Below, one piece after another: positions 9,364 through 18,203 of a DNA stretch of 64,000 bases. Below the pieces are notes generated by a model. It had not been told where the DNA came from, did no database searches, and worked only from the letters and a program-made list of their open reading frames with translations. A program made the translations under genes and the position numbers. The DNA comes from Sporanaerobium hydrogeniformans (GTDB lineage: Bacteria > Bacillota > Clostridia > Lachnospirales > Cellulosilyticaceae), in NCBI RefSeq assembly GCF_002735925.1, contig NZ_PEDL01000012.1, forward strand, positions 54,077-118,076, read 5' to 3'. Within the stretch, counting starts at the first letter, position 1, and each line of letters begins with the position of its first letter.

Positions 9364-10152
9364 ATGGAGAGTTTAAAGGTGAAAGGAAGAATCTTTGATA
9401 TTCAGCGCTATTCAGTACATGATGGACCAGGAATTCGAACGGTTGTCTTTTTAAAAGGTTGCTTTCTAAGATGTAAATGGTGCTGTAATCCAGAATCTCA
9501 AAACTTTAATAGTGAAGTAATGAAGGTAGCTGGCAAGGATAAAGTCATTGGAAGAGATGTAACGGTAGAAGAAGTATTAGAAGCTGTATTAAGAGATAGA
9601 AGCTACTACTTTAAATCAGGTGGAGGAGTTACTCTATCAGGAGGAGAAGTACTTTTTCAACCAGACTTTACAGTAGCACTTTTAAAGACCTTCAAAGAAA
9701 ATGGCCTGCATACAGCAATTGAGTCCAGTAGCTTTGCAAAGTTTGAAACGATAGAGAGGCTGCTTCCTTATCTAGACTTATACCTGATGGATATTAAGCA
9801 TATGGATTCTGCAAAGCATAAGGCCTATACAAGTCAGCCTAATGAACGTATTTTAGAAAATGCAAAACATATTGCGGCTTCTGGTACTAGCCTAATCATT
9901 AGAGTACCTGTTATACCTGGTTTTAATGATACAGAGGAAGAAATAAAAGCGATTGCTAGCTTTACCGAGTCTCTTGGTACGGTGGAGGAAATCCATTTAT
10001 TGCCTTATCATCGATTAGGGCAAGATAAGTATGAAGGATTGGGTAGGGGCTATGATTTAATGGGTATAGAACCGTTAAAAGAAGAAGATATGGAAAAATT
10101 AAAGCAAGTTGTTGTAAGAAATACAAGACTTAAATGCCAGATAGGCGGATAG
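9364..10152 (+). CDS. Glycyl radical enzyme activase (radical SAM)
   Basis: It installs the glycyl radical on the upstream enzyme using S-adenosylmethionine and a [4Fe-4S] cluster. The cluster motif is C33-x3-C37-x2-C40 (CFLRCKWC), followed by GGVTLSGGE and downstream radical-SAM barrel motifs. The protein has 262 residues. It lacks the cysteine-rich ferredoxin-like insert of about 60 residues that many activases of diol dehydratases and CutD carry after the first motif, so it resembles PFL-activase in size. It lies 27 bases after the dehydratase and is very likely co-transcribed with it. Confidence 0.88.
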   Translation: MESLKVKGRIFDIQRYSVHDGPGIRTVVFLKGCFLRCKWCCNPESQNFNSEVMKVAGKDKVIGRDVTVEEVLEAVLRDRSYYFKSGGGVTLSGGEVLFQPDFTVALLKTFKENGLHTAIESSSFAKFETIERLLPYLDLYLMDIKHMDSAKHKAYTSQPNERILENAKHIAASGTSLIIRVPVIPGFNDTEEEIKAIASFTESLGTVEEIHLLPYHRLGQDKYEGLGRGYDLMGIEPLKEEDMEKLKQVVVRNTRLKCQIGG

Positions 10153-10168
10153 ATAAGGGAGGGGAAAT

Positions 10169-10546
10169 ATGAATCCAGGAGAATTATTTAATTCACAGGA
10201 TAAAATGAGGATTATTCAAGAAATTGTTCCAGGAAAGCAGATTACGCTGGCTCATATTATAGCCAACCCTGATGATATACTCTATCAAAAACTGGGACTG
10301 GACCCATCTGTTGATTATGGTCGCTCAGCTATTGGGATTATTACTATGAGTCCCAGCGAGACAGCCATTATCGGAGCAGATATAGCCATGAAAACTTCAG
10401 GAGTAGAGATTGGTTTTGTAGATAGGTTTAGTGGCACACTTATTGTTACGGGGACTGTTTCAGAAGTAGAGGCAGCTACAGATTCTGTAACCGCTTATGT
10501 AAAAGAAAAGCTAGGCTTTACAGTATGCGAGGTTACAAGAACCTAG
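10169..10546 (+). CDS. BMC shell protein, EutS/PduU type
   Basis: This is a 125-residue circularly permuted BMC-domain hexamer subunit. The N-terminal segment [20 protein letters not shown] is typical of EutS/PduU, which form bent or plugged hexamers in the shell. A close paralog is encoded at 24995 in the ethanolamine module. This copy has about 8 extra residues at the N-terminus and a longer internal loop (LGLDPSVDYG). GGGAGGGG stands just before the ATG. It follows the activase by 16 bases. Confidence 0.85.
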   Translation: MNPGELFNSQDKMRIIQEIVPGKQITLAHIIANPDDILYQKLGLDPSVDYGRSAIGIITMSPSETAIIGADIAMKTSGVEIGFVDRFSGTLIVTGTVSEVEAATDSVTAYVKEKLGFTVCEVTRT

Positions 10547-10547
10547 T

Positions 10548-10970
10548 ATGAAAAAACTTATTTTAATCGGGCGAAGTGAATGTGGTAAAACAACCCTAAA
10601 GCAAGCACTAAAAAAGGAAGAACTTCGCTATGAAAAAACACAGTATGTGGAATATGGAAGCTGTATTTTAGACACACCGGGTGAATATATAGAAAATCGT
10701 AATTTAGGTGGTGCTGTAGCACTTTATGCTTATGAAGCAGATGTGGTAGGATTAGTAGTAAGTGCAACAGAGCCTTATTCCCTTTTGAGCCCTAACATAA
10801 CCAGTATGGCAAATCGGGAAGTAATAGGGATAGTCACTAAGATTGACCAAAAAAACGCAAATCCTAAACGAGTGGCTAAGTGGCTAGAACTAGCAGGATG
10901 TAAAAAAATATTTTTTACAAGTTCTTATCAGGATATTGGTATAGATGAGTTAATTGAGTATTTAAATTAA
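10548..10970 (+). CDS. PduV/EutP-family small GTPase
   Basis: A 140-residue P-loop protein (GRSECGKTTLK, residues 7-17) with a conserved DTPGEY switch motif and VTKID base-recognition motif. PduV/EutP proteins accompany BMC operons. PduV has been tied to organelle positioning, and EutP to acetate-kinase activity in Salmonella; which applies here is unknown. It starts 1 base after the EutS-type gene ends and is followed by a terminator, which closes the first transcription unit of the module. The paralog is at 25355. Confidence 0.82.
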   Translation: MKKLILIGRSECGKTTLKQALKKEELRYEKTQYVEYGSCILDTPGEYIENRNLGGAVALYAYEADVVGLVVSATEPYSLLSPNITSMANREVIGIVTKIDQKNANPKRVAKWLELAGCKKIFFTSSYQDIGIDELIEYLN

Positions 10971-11000
10971 CGAACAAATGCATTCATCAAATAAAAAGGG

Positions 11001-11040
11001 CAAGTCTGTTTACAAAATAGGTAAATAGGCTTGTTTTTTT
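11001..11040 (+). terminator. Terminator closing GRE-activase-shell unit
   Basis: CAAGTCTGTTTAC pairs imperfectly with GTAAATAGGCTTG around a short loop and is followed by a run of T. It separates the GRE unit from the next shell gene, which has its own promoter candidate. Confidence 0.65.
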
Positions 11041-11104
11041 ATGGGCGACAACATAAAACAAAGGTAAAGAAAGATATAAAAGCCACACAAAACAAAATAA
11101 AATA

Positions 11105-11133
11105 TTGTTTTGTGTAGAAATTAAGTGTATAAT
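11105..11133 (+). promoter_or_regulatory. Sigma-A-like promoter for pduA-pduS-pduT-ADH unit
   Basis: TTGTTT (11105-11110), a 17-base spacer and a perfect TATAAT (11128-11133). It lies about 95 bases before the shell gene start and after the upstream terminator. Confidence 0.6.
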
Positions 11134-11227
11134 AAAGATATAACAAAGATAAAACAAATTAAAACCAACAAAAAATTCATATTGATAAAATAGTGTCAAT
11201 AAAATGAAAATCAAGGAGGACATGACA

Positions 11228-11509
11228 ATGGTACAGCAAGCGTTAGGAATGATTGAAACAAGAGGATTAATAGCAGCAGTAGAGGCAGCAGATGCTATGC
11301 TTAAAGCAGCTAATGTTGAGTTAGTAGGAACAGAGAAAATTGGTTCAGGTTTAATTACTGTTATGGTAAGAGGAGATATCGGGGCTGTAAAAGCTGCTGT
11401 AGAAGCAGGGCAGGCTTCAGCTACAAGATATGGAGAAATTGTAGCAAATCATGTTATTCCTAGACCACATACAGATGTTGAAAGAGTTCTTCCACAAGTT
11501 AAAAAATAA
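11228..11509 (+). CDS. BMC-H shell protein, PduA-like
   Basis: A 93-residue canonical single-BMC-domain hexamer subunit that tiles shell facets. The start at 11228 is chosen because AAGGAGGA lies 7 bases upstream; ATGs at 11204 and 11222 are in frame but badly placed. The pore loop reads EKIGSG, with serine at position 40 exactly as in Salmonella PduA, where this residue lines the 1,2-propanediol pore. The paralog at 32421 has the EutM-type QIGGG loop. This supports assignment of this copy to the diol-dehydratase side of the organelle. Confidence 0.9.
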   Translation: MVQQALGMIETRGLIAAVEAADAMLKAANVELVGTEKIGSGLITVMVRGDIGAVKAAVEAGQASATRYGEIVANHVIPRPHTDVERVLPQVKK

Positions 11510-11560
11510 AAGACAATAAAATTCACATAATCTGATTGAATAGGACTGGAGTAGGTACTT

Positions 11561-12901
11561 ATGAATAGTGATGAACTGAAACAAATAATGAAAGAAAATG
11601 GCATTGTAGGTGCTGGTGGTGCTGGCTTTCCAAGCTATGCAAAATTAGATGAAAGAGCAGACACCCTTATTCTTAACTGTGCAGAATGTGAACCTTTATT
11701 AAAGTTACACAGGCAAGTTCTTGAAAAATATGCCTATGAGATTGTTACAACTTTAGAAAGGATAGCTGAAGTATTAGAGGTAGCAGATGTCATTATTGCA
11801 GTTAAGCCTTCTTATAAAGGCGCAATAGCAGCAGTAGAAGGCGTTATTAAAACCTTAAAAACAAGTCGTAATGTACGGATAGGTCTTCTTCCAGAGACTT
11901 ATCCAGCGGGTGATGAAGTGGTTACGATTTACGAAACAACAGGTAGGGTTGTACCACCTGGAAGTATTCCTATTTCTATTGGTGTAACCGTATTTAACGT
12001 AGAAACAATCTTGAATGTTTATAAAGCTTTAAATGAAAAAGAGCCTGTTATTTATAAATACATTACCATAACAGGAGAAGTAAGAAATCCAATAACCTTA
12101 AAGGTACCTTTAGGGATTAGCGTTGACGAATGCATCGAAGCAGCAGGTGGACTTACTATACAGGATCCTATTTACATTAATGGTGGTCCAATGACGGGAC
12201 GCATTGTAAGTGGCTATGATACGATTAACAAAACGTCTAATGCCATTTTGGTGATGCCTCCTGATCAGTATATTGTAAAGAAGAGGCAAGCAAAGACATC
12301 GGTAAGTATGAAAAGAGGGATGTCAGCTTGCTGCCAATGTCAAATGTGTACGGATCTGTGTCCAAGAAATCAATTAGGACATCCTATAAGACCTCATGCT
12401 TTTATGCAGGCAGCAACCTCTAATTTATACCGCCAAGTAGACACCTTTATGGAAACCTTCTATTGTTCACAATGTGGACTTTGTGAAATGTATTCATGCT
12501 TCCAAGATTTAGCACCCAAAACACTAATTGGTGAGTGCAAGGATGGCCTAAGAAAAAATGGTGTAACACCACGTAAAGATGTCGTGCAAAAACCCGTGCA
12601 TAAAGATAGAGCTTTTAGAGGAGTTTCTAAGGAGCGTTTAACAGCTCGTTTAGGTATTGAAAAATACGATGCAAAAGCACCGTTAAAGGAAGAGATTGTA
12701 AAAGCATCACTTGTAAAGATTGCAATGCGTCAGCATATTGGGACACCAGGTGTGCCCTGTGTGAAGCAAGGTGAGCATGTGGAAAAGGGTCAGGTGATTG
12801 GTAAGGTGACAGCTGAGAACTTAGGGGCATTTATCCATGCTTCTATAAGTGGAACTGTACTGGATGTAAATGACGACTATGTGACGATAAAGAATAGTTA
12901 A
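11561..12901 (+). CDS. PduS-like BMC cobalamin/flavin oxidoreductase (RnfC family)
   Basis: A 446-residue RnfC-like protein. GAGGAGFP (residues 17-24) and the Rossmann/SLBB parts bind NAD(H) and FMN. Two iron-sulfur clusters are indicated by C257-x2-C260-x2-C263-x3-C267 and C302-x2-C305-x2-C308-x4-C313. The C-terminal residues form a biotinyl-like hairpin domain (VPCVKQGEHVEKGQVIGKV). PduS moves electrons between NADH and the lumen; in B12 systems it reduces cobalamin. Here the local dehydratase is B12-independent, so roles in redox balancing or in supplying reduced cobalamin for the ethanolamine lyase are both possible. It is the only copy in the window. Confidence 0.85.
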   Translation: MNSDELKQIMKENGIVGAGGAGFPSYAKLDERADTLILNCAECEPLLKLHRQVLEKYAYEIVTTLERIAEVLEVADVIIAVKPSYKGAIAAVEGVIKTLKTSRNVRIGLLPETYPAGDEVVTIYETTGRVVPPGSIPISIGVTVFNVETILNVYKALNEKEPVIYKYITITGEVRNPITLKVPLGISVDECIEAAGGLTIQDPIYINGGPMTGRIVSGYDTINKTSNAILVMPPDQYIVKKRQAKTSVSMKRGMSACCQCQMCTDLCPRNQLGHPIRPHAFMQAATSNLYRQVDTFMETFYCSQCGLCEMYSCFQDLAPKTLIGECKDGLRKNGVTPRKDVVQKPVHKDRAFRGVSKERLTARLGIEKYDAKAPLKEEIVKASLVKIAMRQHIGTPGVPCVKQGEHVEKGQVIGKVTAENLGAFIHASISGTVLDVNDDYVTIKNS

Positions 12902-12929
12902 AGAGAATGTAAAGGAAAGGATGTAATCA

Positions 12930-13478
12930 ATGAGTAGAGCAATTGGAATGGTTGAGTATAAGACAGTCTCTAAAGGTGTACAGGCAGCAGACCTCATTTT
13001 AAAAACAGCACAAGTAGAACTAATACAAGCACAGACTGTTTGTCCTGGAAAATACATTGTACTTTTAGCTGGTGACTTAAGTGCTGTAAAAGCATCTATT
13101 GAAGCTTCAAGAACTCAATTTGGTGAGGCGTTAATTGATAGTTTTGTATTAGGAAATCCACATGAATCCATTTTTCCAGCCATTTATGGTGCAAATGAAA
13201 TTAAAGAGGCAAAAGCCTTAGGGATCGTAGAGACCTTTACTGGAGCATCTATTATTGTGGCAGCAGATGAAGCAGCTAAAACTTCAGTGGTTGAATTGAT
13301 TGAACTGCGTATTGCAAGAGGGATGTGCGGAAAATCGTATCTCTTTCTTACAGGAGATGTAGCAGCAGTAGAGGCGGCAATTGAAAAGGCGCAAAAAGCG
13401 GTGAGTGAAACAGGTATGTTCCTAGACGCATCCGTTATACCAAACCCAGATAAAAAATTATGGGAAAGCCTTTTATAG
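12930..13478 (+). CDS. BMC-T shell protein, PduT-like, Fe-S type
   Basis: A 182-residue tandem BMC-domain protein forming a pseudohexameric trimer. The first domain contains cysteine 38 in TVCPGKY, the position that in PduT holds a [4Fe-4S] cluster at the trimer's central pore. It lies directly downstream of the PduS-like gene, which is the expected partner for moving electrons through the shell. A second tandem-domain protein with the same C38 is encoded at 35216. Confidence 0.88.
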   Translation: MSRAIGMVEYKTVSKGVQAADLILKTAQVELIQAQTVCPGKYIVLLAGDLSAVKASIEASRTQFGEALIDSFVLGNPHESIFPAIYGANEIKEAKALGIVETFTGASIIVAADEAAKTSVVELIELRIARGMCGKSYLFLTGDVAAVEAAIEKAQKAVSETGMFLDASVIPNPDKKLWESLL

Positions 13479-13523
13479 CGTGCAGAATAGATGAGGCTAG
13501 AAGTTTAGGAGGGAGAAGTTACT

Positions 13524-14660
13524 GTGGTAAAGTTTAAATTAGACACAGAAATATGCTTTGGCAGCAATGCTTTAGATCGATTAGATGAATTAGAAGGGCA
13601 ACATGTAGCGATTATTACAGATAGTTTTCTAGCAAGTACAAAGGTAATGGAGACAGTGAAACAAAAATTAGCTGTTTGTGCAAGTGTAAGCCTGTTTGAT
13701 GAGGTGACTCCTGACCCTACCATTGATCTTGTAACAAAAGGTCTTCGCTTTCTTATAGATGCAAAGGTAACGACTGTTATAGCAATAGGAGGAGGCTCTT
13801 CTATCGATGCAGCTAAAGCGATTGTACTTATGGCAAGGCAAGCGGATTCTGCTTCGAAAATCGAGCTAATTGCTATTCCGACCACCAGTGGTACAGGTTC
13901 TGAAGTGACACAATTTGCGGTTATTTCAGATGCAGAAAAAGGAGTGAAATATCCTCTAGTGGATGCCTCTTTAAGACCAGATGTAGCTATATTGGAGTCA
14001 GAGTTTGTAAGGACTGTTCCTCAAAAGGTAACGGCTGATACAGGATTTGATGTCATTACACATGCACTTGAAGCTTACGTATCTGAAAATGCCAATGATT
14101 TAAGTGATGCACTTGCAGAAAAAGCAGTTGAATTGGCCTATGAATATCTTCCAAAGGCTTATGCAAATGGAGAGGACTTAGTAGCTAGAGAGAAGATGCA
14201 TAGTGCGTCTTGTCTTGCAGGAATTGCTTTTAGTAGTGCAGGACTGGGGATTAATCATAGTATTGCTCATGGACTTGGAGCGAAATTTCATATCCCCCAT
14301 GGAAGAGCCAATGCCATGCTTCTTCCTCACATTGTAAAATTCAATGCTTGTTTAGAAGAGAGCTTTGGTTTAGAATATTCTAAAGCTGCTCTTAAATATG
14401 CACATATCGCTAAGATACTCGGTATTTCACACTCAGAGACAAGAAAAGATGTTTTAGCCTTTATAAAAGAACTGGAATATATGCTTAAAATGACTAAAAC
14501 ACCAACTACTTTAAAAGAAGTGGGCATAAAGAGGGAGGATTTCCTTCACTTTAAAGCCTCTATAGTAGAAGGGGCACTTGCAGATGTTTGTACAACAACT
14601 AATCCAAGAAAAGCCCACAGTGAGGATATTGAGCGTATATTAGAAGATATAATGGAATAA
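13524..14660 (+). CDS. BMC-associated alcohol dehydrogenase, PduQ/EutG-like
   Basis: A 378-residue iron-containing alcohol dehydrogenase that reduces the organelle aldehyde to alcohol and regenerates NAD+. Motifs seen are AIGGGSSIDAAKA, PTTSGTGSEV, and metal ligands in DTGFDVITHALEAY, NHSIAHGLGAKFHIPHG. It begins with GTG after GGAGGGAG. It is a paralog of the protein at 23788, with which it shares most motifs. It is last in its unit and is followed by a terminator-like stem. By context it handles propanal or 3-hydroxypropanal; this is inference. Confidence 0.87.
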   Translation: MVKFKLDTEICFGSNALDRLDELEGQHVAIITDSFLASTKVMETVKQKLAVCASVSLFDEVTPDPTIDLVTKGLRFLIDAKVTTVIAIGGGSSIDAAKAIVLMARQADSASKIELIAIPTTSGTGSEVTQFAVISDAEKGVKYPLVDASLRPDVAILESEFVRTVPQKVTADTGFDVITHALEAYVSENANDLSDALAEKAVELAYEYLPKAYANGEDLVAREKMHSASCLAGIAFSSAGLGINHSIAHGLGAKFHIPHGRANAMLLPHIVKFNACLEESFGLEYSKAALKYAHIAKILGISHSETRKDVLAFIKELEYMLKMTKTPTTLKEVGIKREDFLHFKASIVEGALADVCTTTNPRKAHSEDIERILEDIME

Positions 14661-14667
14661 AAATGCT

Positions 14668-14724
14668 AACAATTAAGCGAGACTAGAGAGCATGTAAATG
14701 CCCCACTAATCTCGCTTAATTGTT
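14668..14724 (+). terminator. Stem after the diol-dehydratase BMC module
   Basis: A 15-bp near-perfect stem (AACAATTAAGCGAGA with TCTCGCTTAATTGTT) and a loop of about 27 bases. The downstream T run is short (TTCTATAA), so it may be a weak terminator or an mRNA 3'-end stabiliser. Confidence 0.55.
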
Positions 14725-14817
14725 CTATAACAAGAACATTTCTTATGAATAGGTCTACATGAAAAAGAACAAAGTCACAAAAGATACAGTAAGATGCTAA
14801 TGAGTGAGGTGAATAAA

Positions 14818-16437
14818 ATGTATAAGGTGTTATTGGTAGAAGATGAAGTACTGGTGCGGGAAGCTATTGCAGAAAATATTGCATGGGAAGAAATGGGACT
14901 TACCCTTTTAGCAGCATGTAAAAATGGAAAAGAAGCAATAGAGGTAATTGAAGGAGAAGTACCAGATATAGTGCTAACAGATATTTGTATGCCCTTTGTA
15001 GATGGGATGCAGTTAAGTAAGTATTTATTTGAAAATCACCCTCAAACTAAAATTATTATTTTTAGTGGTTATGATGAATTTGAATATGCAAAACAAGCTC
15101 TCCAATATAAGGTTGAAGAATATTTATTAAAACCTGTTACAGCTGCAGAGTTAACAGAGCTACTAGTGGCAATAAGTAAAGAGTTAGATAAACAAAGGCA
15201 AGAAAAAAACAATATAAAGAAGCTGAGAAGTTCTTATTACAAACATTTACCAACCATTCGTTCTCAAGTCCTTAATGACCTTATACTAGGAAATAAAAGT
15301 GAAGAGGAGTATAGGGAGGAGATGAAAGAATCAGAAATTTATCTAAGTAAGAGGTATTTTAAAGTAGCATTTATTGATAGTAAAGAAACTGATTTCTCTC
15401 AGTTTAAGATGGAAGATAATCAAAATCAAAGTGCTCTCCTTACTTTTGCGATTTATAATATTGTAGATGAAATTATTACCCAGGATCATCTAGGTGTTGC
15501 TTTTCAGCAGAAGGATAATCGCTCCATTATTATTTTTGAATCCAATCTCAATCAAGAATTTGAAAAGCAGGTAAAGCAAATTTGCAAACATATACAAGAT
15601 AAAATGAAAGCCCATCTTGGAGTAGAAACGATTATAGGTATAGGAGAAAAAGTAGACAAGCTTAATAAAATCTATATTTCATATAGGGGTGCCTATGAAG
15701 CAACTCGCTACAGCTATTTATGTGGATACAATTGCATTCTTAGCCAAGAAGAAATTAAAACGTATAAAGAACCTATAGATCTTTCCAAAAATATAGAGGA
15801 AGTCTTGCTGCAAGTAAAAAAGCAGTCTGAAGAAGGGATAAGATTAGAGCTAGATAAAATAGTAAAGAAGATACAAGCCACCTATTTACAAAAAGAAGAA
15901 ATACTTATTATTATGCAAAAGATGATATTAAGGGCAAATGAACTCCTTAAATTAGCGGGTGTGGAAACAGAGAATATAAAAAATAATGATGAAAACTGGC
16001 TTACACAGTTTAAACAGCAAAAAACCGTTGATGAAGCCTTTGCCATTACAAACTCCTATCTTATAGAAATTATGGGGCAGATTTACAGCCTTAAAGAAGA
16101 TATGAGCAAGAAGCAGACCTTATTAGCACTAGATTATATTGAAAAGAATTATCAAAATAGTGAGTTAACACTTCAAGATATTTGCAGTTATTTAACCATG
16201 AGTCCAAGTTACTTTAGTGCAACCTTTAAGAGAGAAACAGGAGAGACTTTTATAGAAGTACTAACAAAAAAGCGAATAGAAAAAGCAAAAAATATGCTTA
16301 AAAATACTTCTCTTAAAAACTATGAGATTGCAGAAAAAGTAGGCTTTAGCGACCCTCATTATTTTAGTATAACGTTTAAAAAATATACAGGAAAGACGCC
16401 TAAAGAATATGCCAAAGAAAGCAGGGATGAGTTATAA
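14818..16437 (+). CDS. AraC-type response regulator (YesN-like)
   Basis: About 539 residues. The N-terminal receiver domain carries acidic residues in LLVEDEVL and the phospho-acceptor aspartate in IVLTDICMP. A long middle region has no motif I recognise. The C-terminal double HTH is of AraC type (LQDICSYLTMSPSYFSATFK and YEIAEKVGFSDPHYFSITFK). The start at 14818 has GAGGTG 6 bases upstream; the frame also contains an ATG at 14794. It forms a unit with the histidine kinase and anchored binding protein that follow, and probably activates the sugar ABC operon downstream. Confidence 0.87.
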   Translation: MYKVLLVEDEVLVREAIAENIAWEEMGLTLLAACKNGKEAIEVIEGEVPDIVLTDICMPFVDGMQLSKYLFENHPQTKIIIFSGYDEFEYAKQALQYKVEEYLLKPVTAAELTELLVAISKELDKQRQEKNNIKKLRSSYYKHLPTIRSQVLNDLILGNKSEEEYREEMKESEIYLSKRYFKVAFIDSKETDFSQFKMEDNQNQSALLTFAIYNIVDEIITQDHLGVAFQQKDNRSIIIFESNLNQEFEKQVKQICKHIQDKMKAHLGVETIIGIGEKVDKLNKIYISYRGAYEATRYSYLCGYNCILSQEEIKTYKEPIDLSKNIEEVLLQVKKQSEEGIRLELDKIVKKIQATYLQKEEILIIMQKMILRANELLKLAGVETENIKNNDENWLTQFKQQKTVDEAFAITNSYLIEIMGQIYSLKEDMSKKQTLLALDYIEKNYQNSELTLQDICSYLTMSPSYFSATFKRETGETFIEVLTKKRIEKAKNMLKNTSLKNYEIAEKVGFSDPHYFSITFKKYTGKTPKEYAKESRDEL

Positions 16438-16490
16438 AAAAGATAAAGTTTAAAAGTATTCAAGAAGAAGTACTCCTAGCTTTTTTAGTT

Positions 16491-18203
16491 TTGCTTATCC
16501 CTATGAGCATGATTTTTACGTATTTCTCCTTAAAACTTACAAAGCAAACGACCTTAGAAAACTCTATTAAATATATGAAAGAGTTAACAGAGCAAATGAA
16601 TTATAGCATTGAATCCTACATCAAATACATGGAGAATATATCTCATATGCTTAATCAAAATGCGGATGTAAGGAACTATCTCATGTTAGATGCTGGAACG
16701 ACTGAACAGAAGTTAGCAAAAAAGAGAGTAACGGAGCAAATAGCAACCACTTTAAATATAAGAGAAGATATTCGTAATATAGCTGTTATAGGTATCAATG
16801 GAAGAATCCTATTAAATAACGGGGTAACGATTAATCCCTATATGAATGTTAGAGAACAATCCTGGTATAAAAAAGCCTTGGATCAAAAAGAAGGTTTTGC
16901 AATTTCTACTTCTCATGTGCAAAATATTGTGGAATATGAATACCCTTGGGTAGTTACTTTAAGTAGTGCCATTCAAGACAAGGGAGGAACAAGTAATATT
17001 GGCGTTTTACTTGTAGATTTAAATTATAAGGTGATAGAGGACCTTTGTAAACGTATTGAGCTTGAAGATAAGGGATATATTTTCATCATTGATGAAGCAG
17101 GCAATCTTGTTTATCATCCTAACCAAAAAATGATTTACAGTGGACTAAAGACAGAGCTTATTACAGATGTAGTAAAAAGTAAAGAGAGTTATTTTATAAC
17201 AACTAAGGATAATGAAGAGTACTTATATACTATTGCTAAGTCAGAAAGGACAGGCTGGCGTGCGGTAGGAGTAGTTAAAACAAAAGCCCTTCTTACCTAT
17301 AGTACTATTGCAAGGAATGCCTATATGGTTACGATAAGTATGCTTTTAGTCATAGCTATTAGTCTTTCTATTCATCTTTCTAAAAAGATCACAGAGCCTA
17401 TACGGATTTTAGAAGAGGCTATGAAAAAGTCTGAGCTAGGAGATTTTGAAGCAGCAGAAATAGAAATTGTAGAAAAAAATGAAATAGGGACACTCGGAAA
17501 AACCTTTAACAATATGAACCAAAAGATCCATCAGCTCATCAAGGAAAAAATATTAGCTGAGAAGCTAAAAAGAAAAAGTGAGCTTAAGGCACTCCATGCA
17601 CAAATTAATCCTCATTTTTTATATAACACCTTAGAATCCATTGTTTGGATGTCAGAGGGAGGAAAAAATAAGGAAGTAGTTAAAATGACCTCGGAACTTG
17701 CTAAGTTGTTAAGACAAAGCATTAGTAATGGACTGGAGCTCATACCTCTTTATCAAGAGATTAATTATGCAAAAAGCTACTTGAGTATCCAAAAAATGCG
17801 GTATAGAGATCAATTAAACTATGAAATAGAGGTCGACCCAGCTATTGAAAATGTTCAAATTATCAAGCTTATTATTCAGCCGCTCATAGAAAATGCTATT
17901 TATCATGGCATTAAAAATAAAGAAACAGAAGGAAATATTTTAATTAAAGGCTATGAAAAGGATGAAAAAATCATTCTTGAGGTGGAAGATGATGGAATAG
18001 GTATGAGTGAGGAGACACGTGCACATATTTTTGAAGAAAAGGAAACAAATCTAAAGAAAAATGGCGTAGGTGTCTATAATGTTTATTCGCGCCTTAAGCT
18101 ACATTATGGACAAAAAGCAGAGATGTTTTGCGAAAGTGAATTAGGCAAAGGGACGTGTATGAAGATTACAATCGTTAAAGAGCAGGAAGGTGAGAAAGCA
18201 TGA
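16491..18203 (+). CDS. Sensor histidine kinase (YesM/LytS type)
   Basis: The protein has an extracellular sensor region between two membrane segments, a HAMP linker (KKITEPIRILEEAM), the His-kinase motif HAQINPHFLYNTLE with the phosphorylated histidine, and an ATPase domain (NAIYHG, DDGIGM). It should phosphorylate the regulator upstream. The start is uncertain: 16491 is a TTG without a ribosome binding site, but the frame is open back to 16431. The extra residues (KKIKFKSIQEEVLLAFLVL) complete the first membrane helix. An AGGGATGAG box precedes an ATA at 16434, so a non-standard start near there is possible. Confidence 0.85.
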   Translation: MLIPMSMIFTYFSLKLTKQTTLENSIKYMKELTEQMNYSIESYIKYMENISHMLNQNADVRNYLMLDAGTTEQKLAKKRVTEQIATTLNIREDIRNIAVIGINGRILLNNGVTINPYMNVREQSWYKKALDQKEGFAISTSHVQNIVEYEYPWVVTLSSAIQDKGGTSNIGVLLVDLNYKVIEDLCKRIELEDKGYIFIIDEAGNLVYHPNQKMIYSGLKTELITDVVKSKESYFITTKDNEEYLYTIAKSERTGWRAVGVVKTKALLTYSTIARNAYMVTISMLLVIAISLSIHLSKKITEPIRILEEAMKKSELGDFEAAEIEIVEKNEIGTLGKTFNNMNQKIHQLIKEKILAEKLKRKSELKALHAQINPHFLYNTLESIVWMSEGGKNKEVVKMTSELAKLLRQSISNGLELIPLYQEINYAKSYLSIQKMRYRDQLNYEIEVDPAIENVQIIKLIIQPLIENAIYHGIKNKETEGNILIKGYEKDEKIILEVEDDGIGMSEETRAHIFEEKETNLKKNGVGVYNVYSRLKLHYGQKAEMFCESELGKGTCMKITIVKEQEGEKA

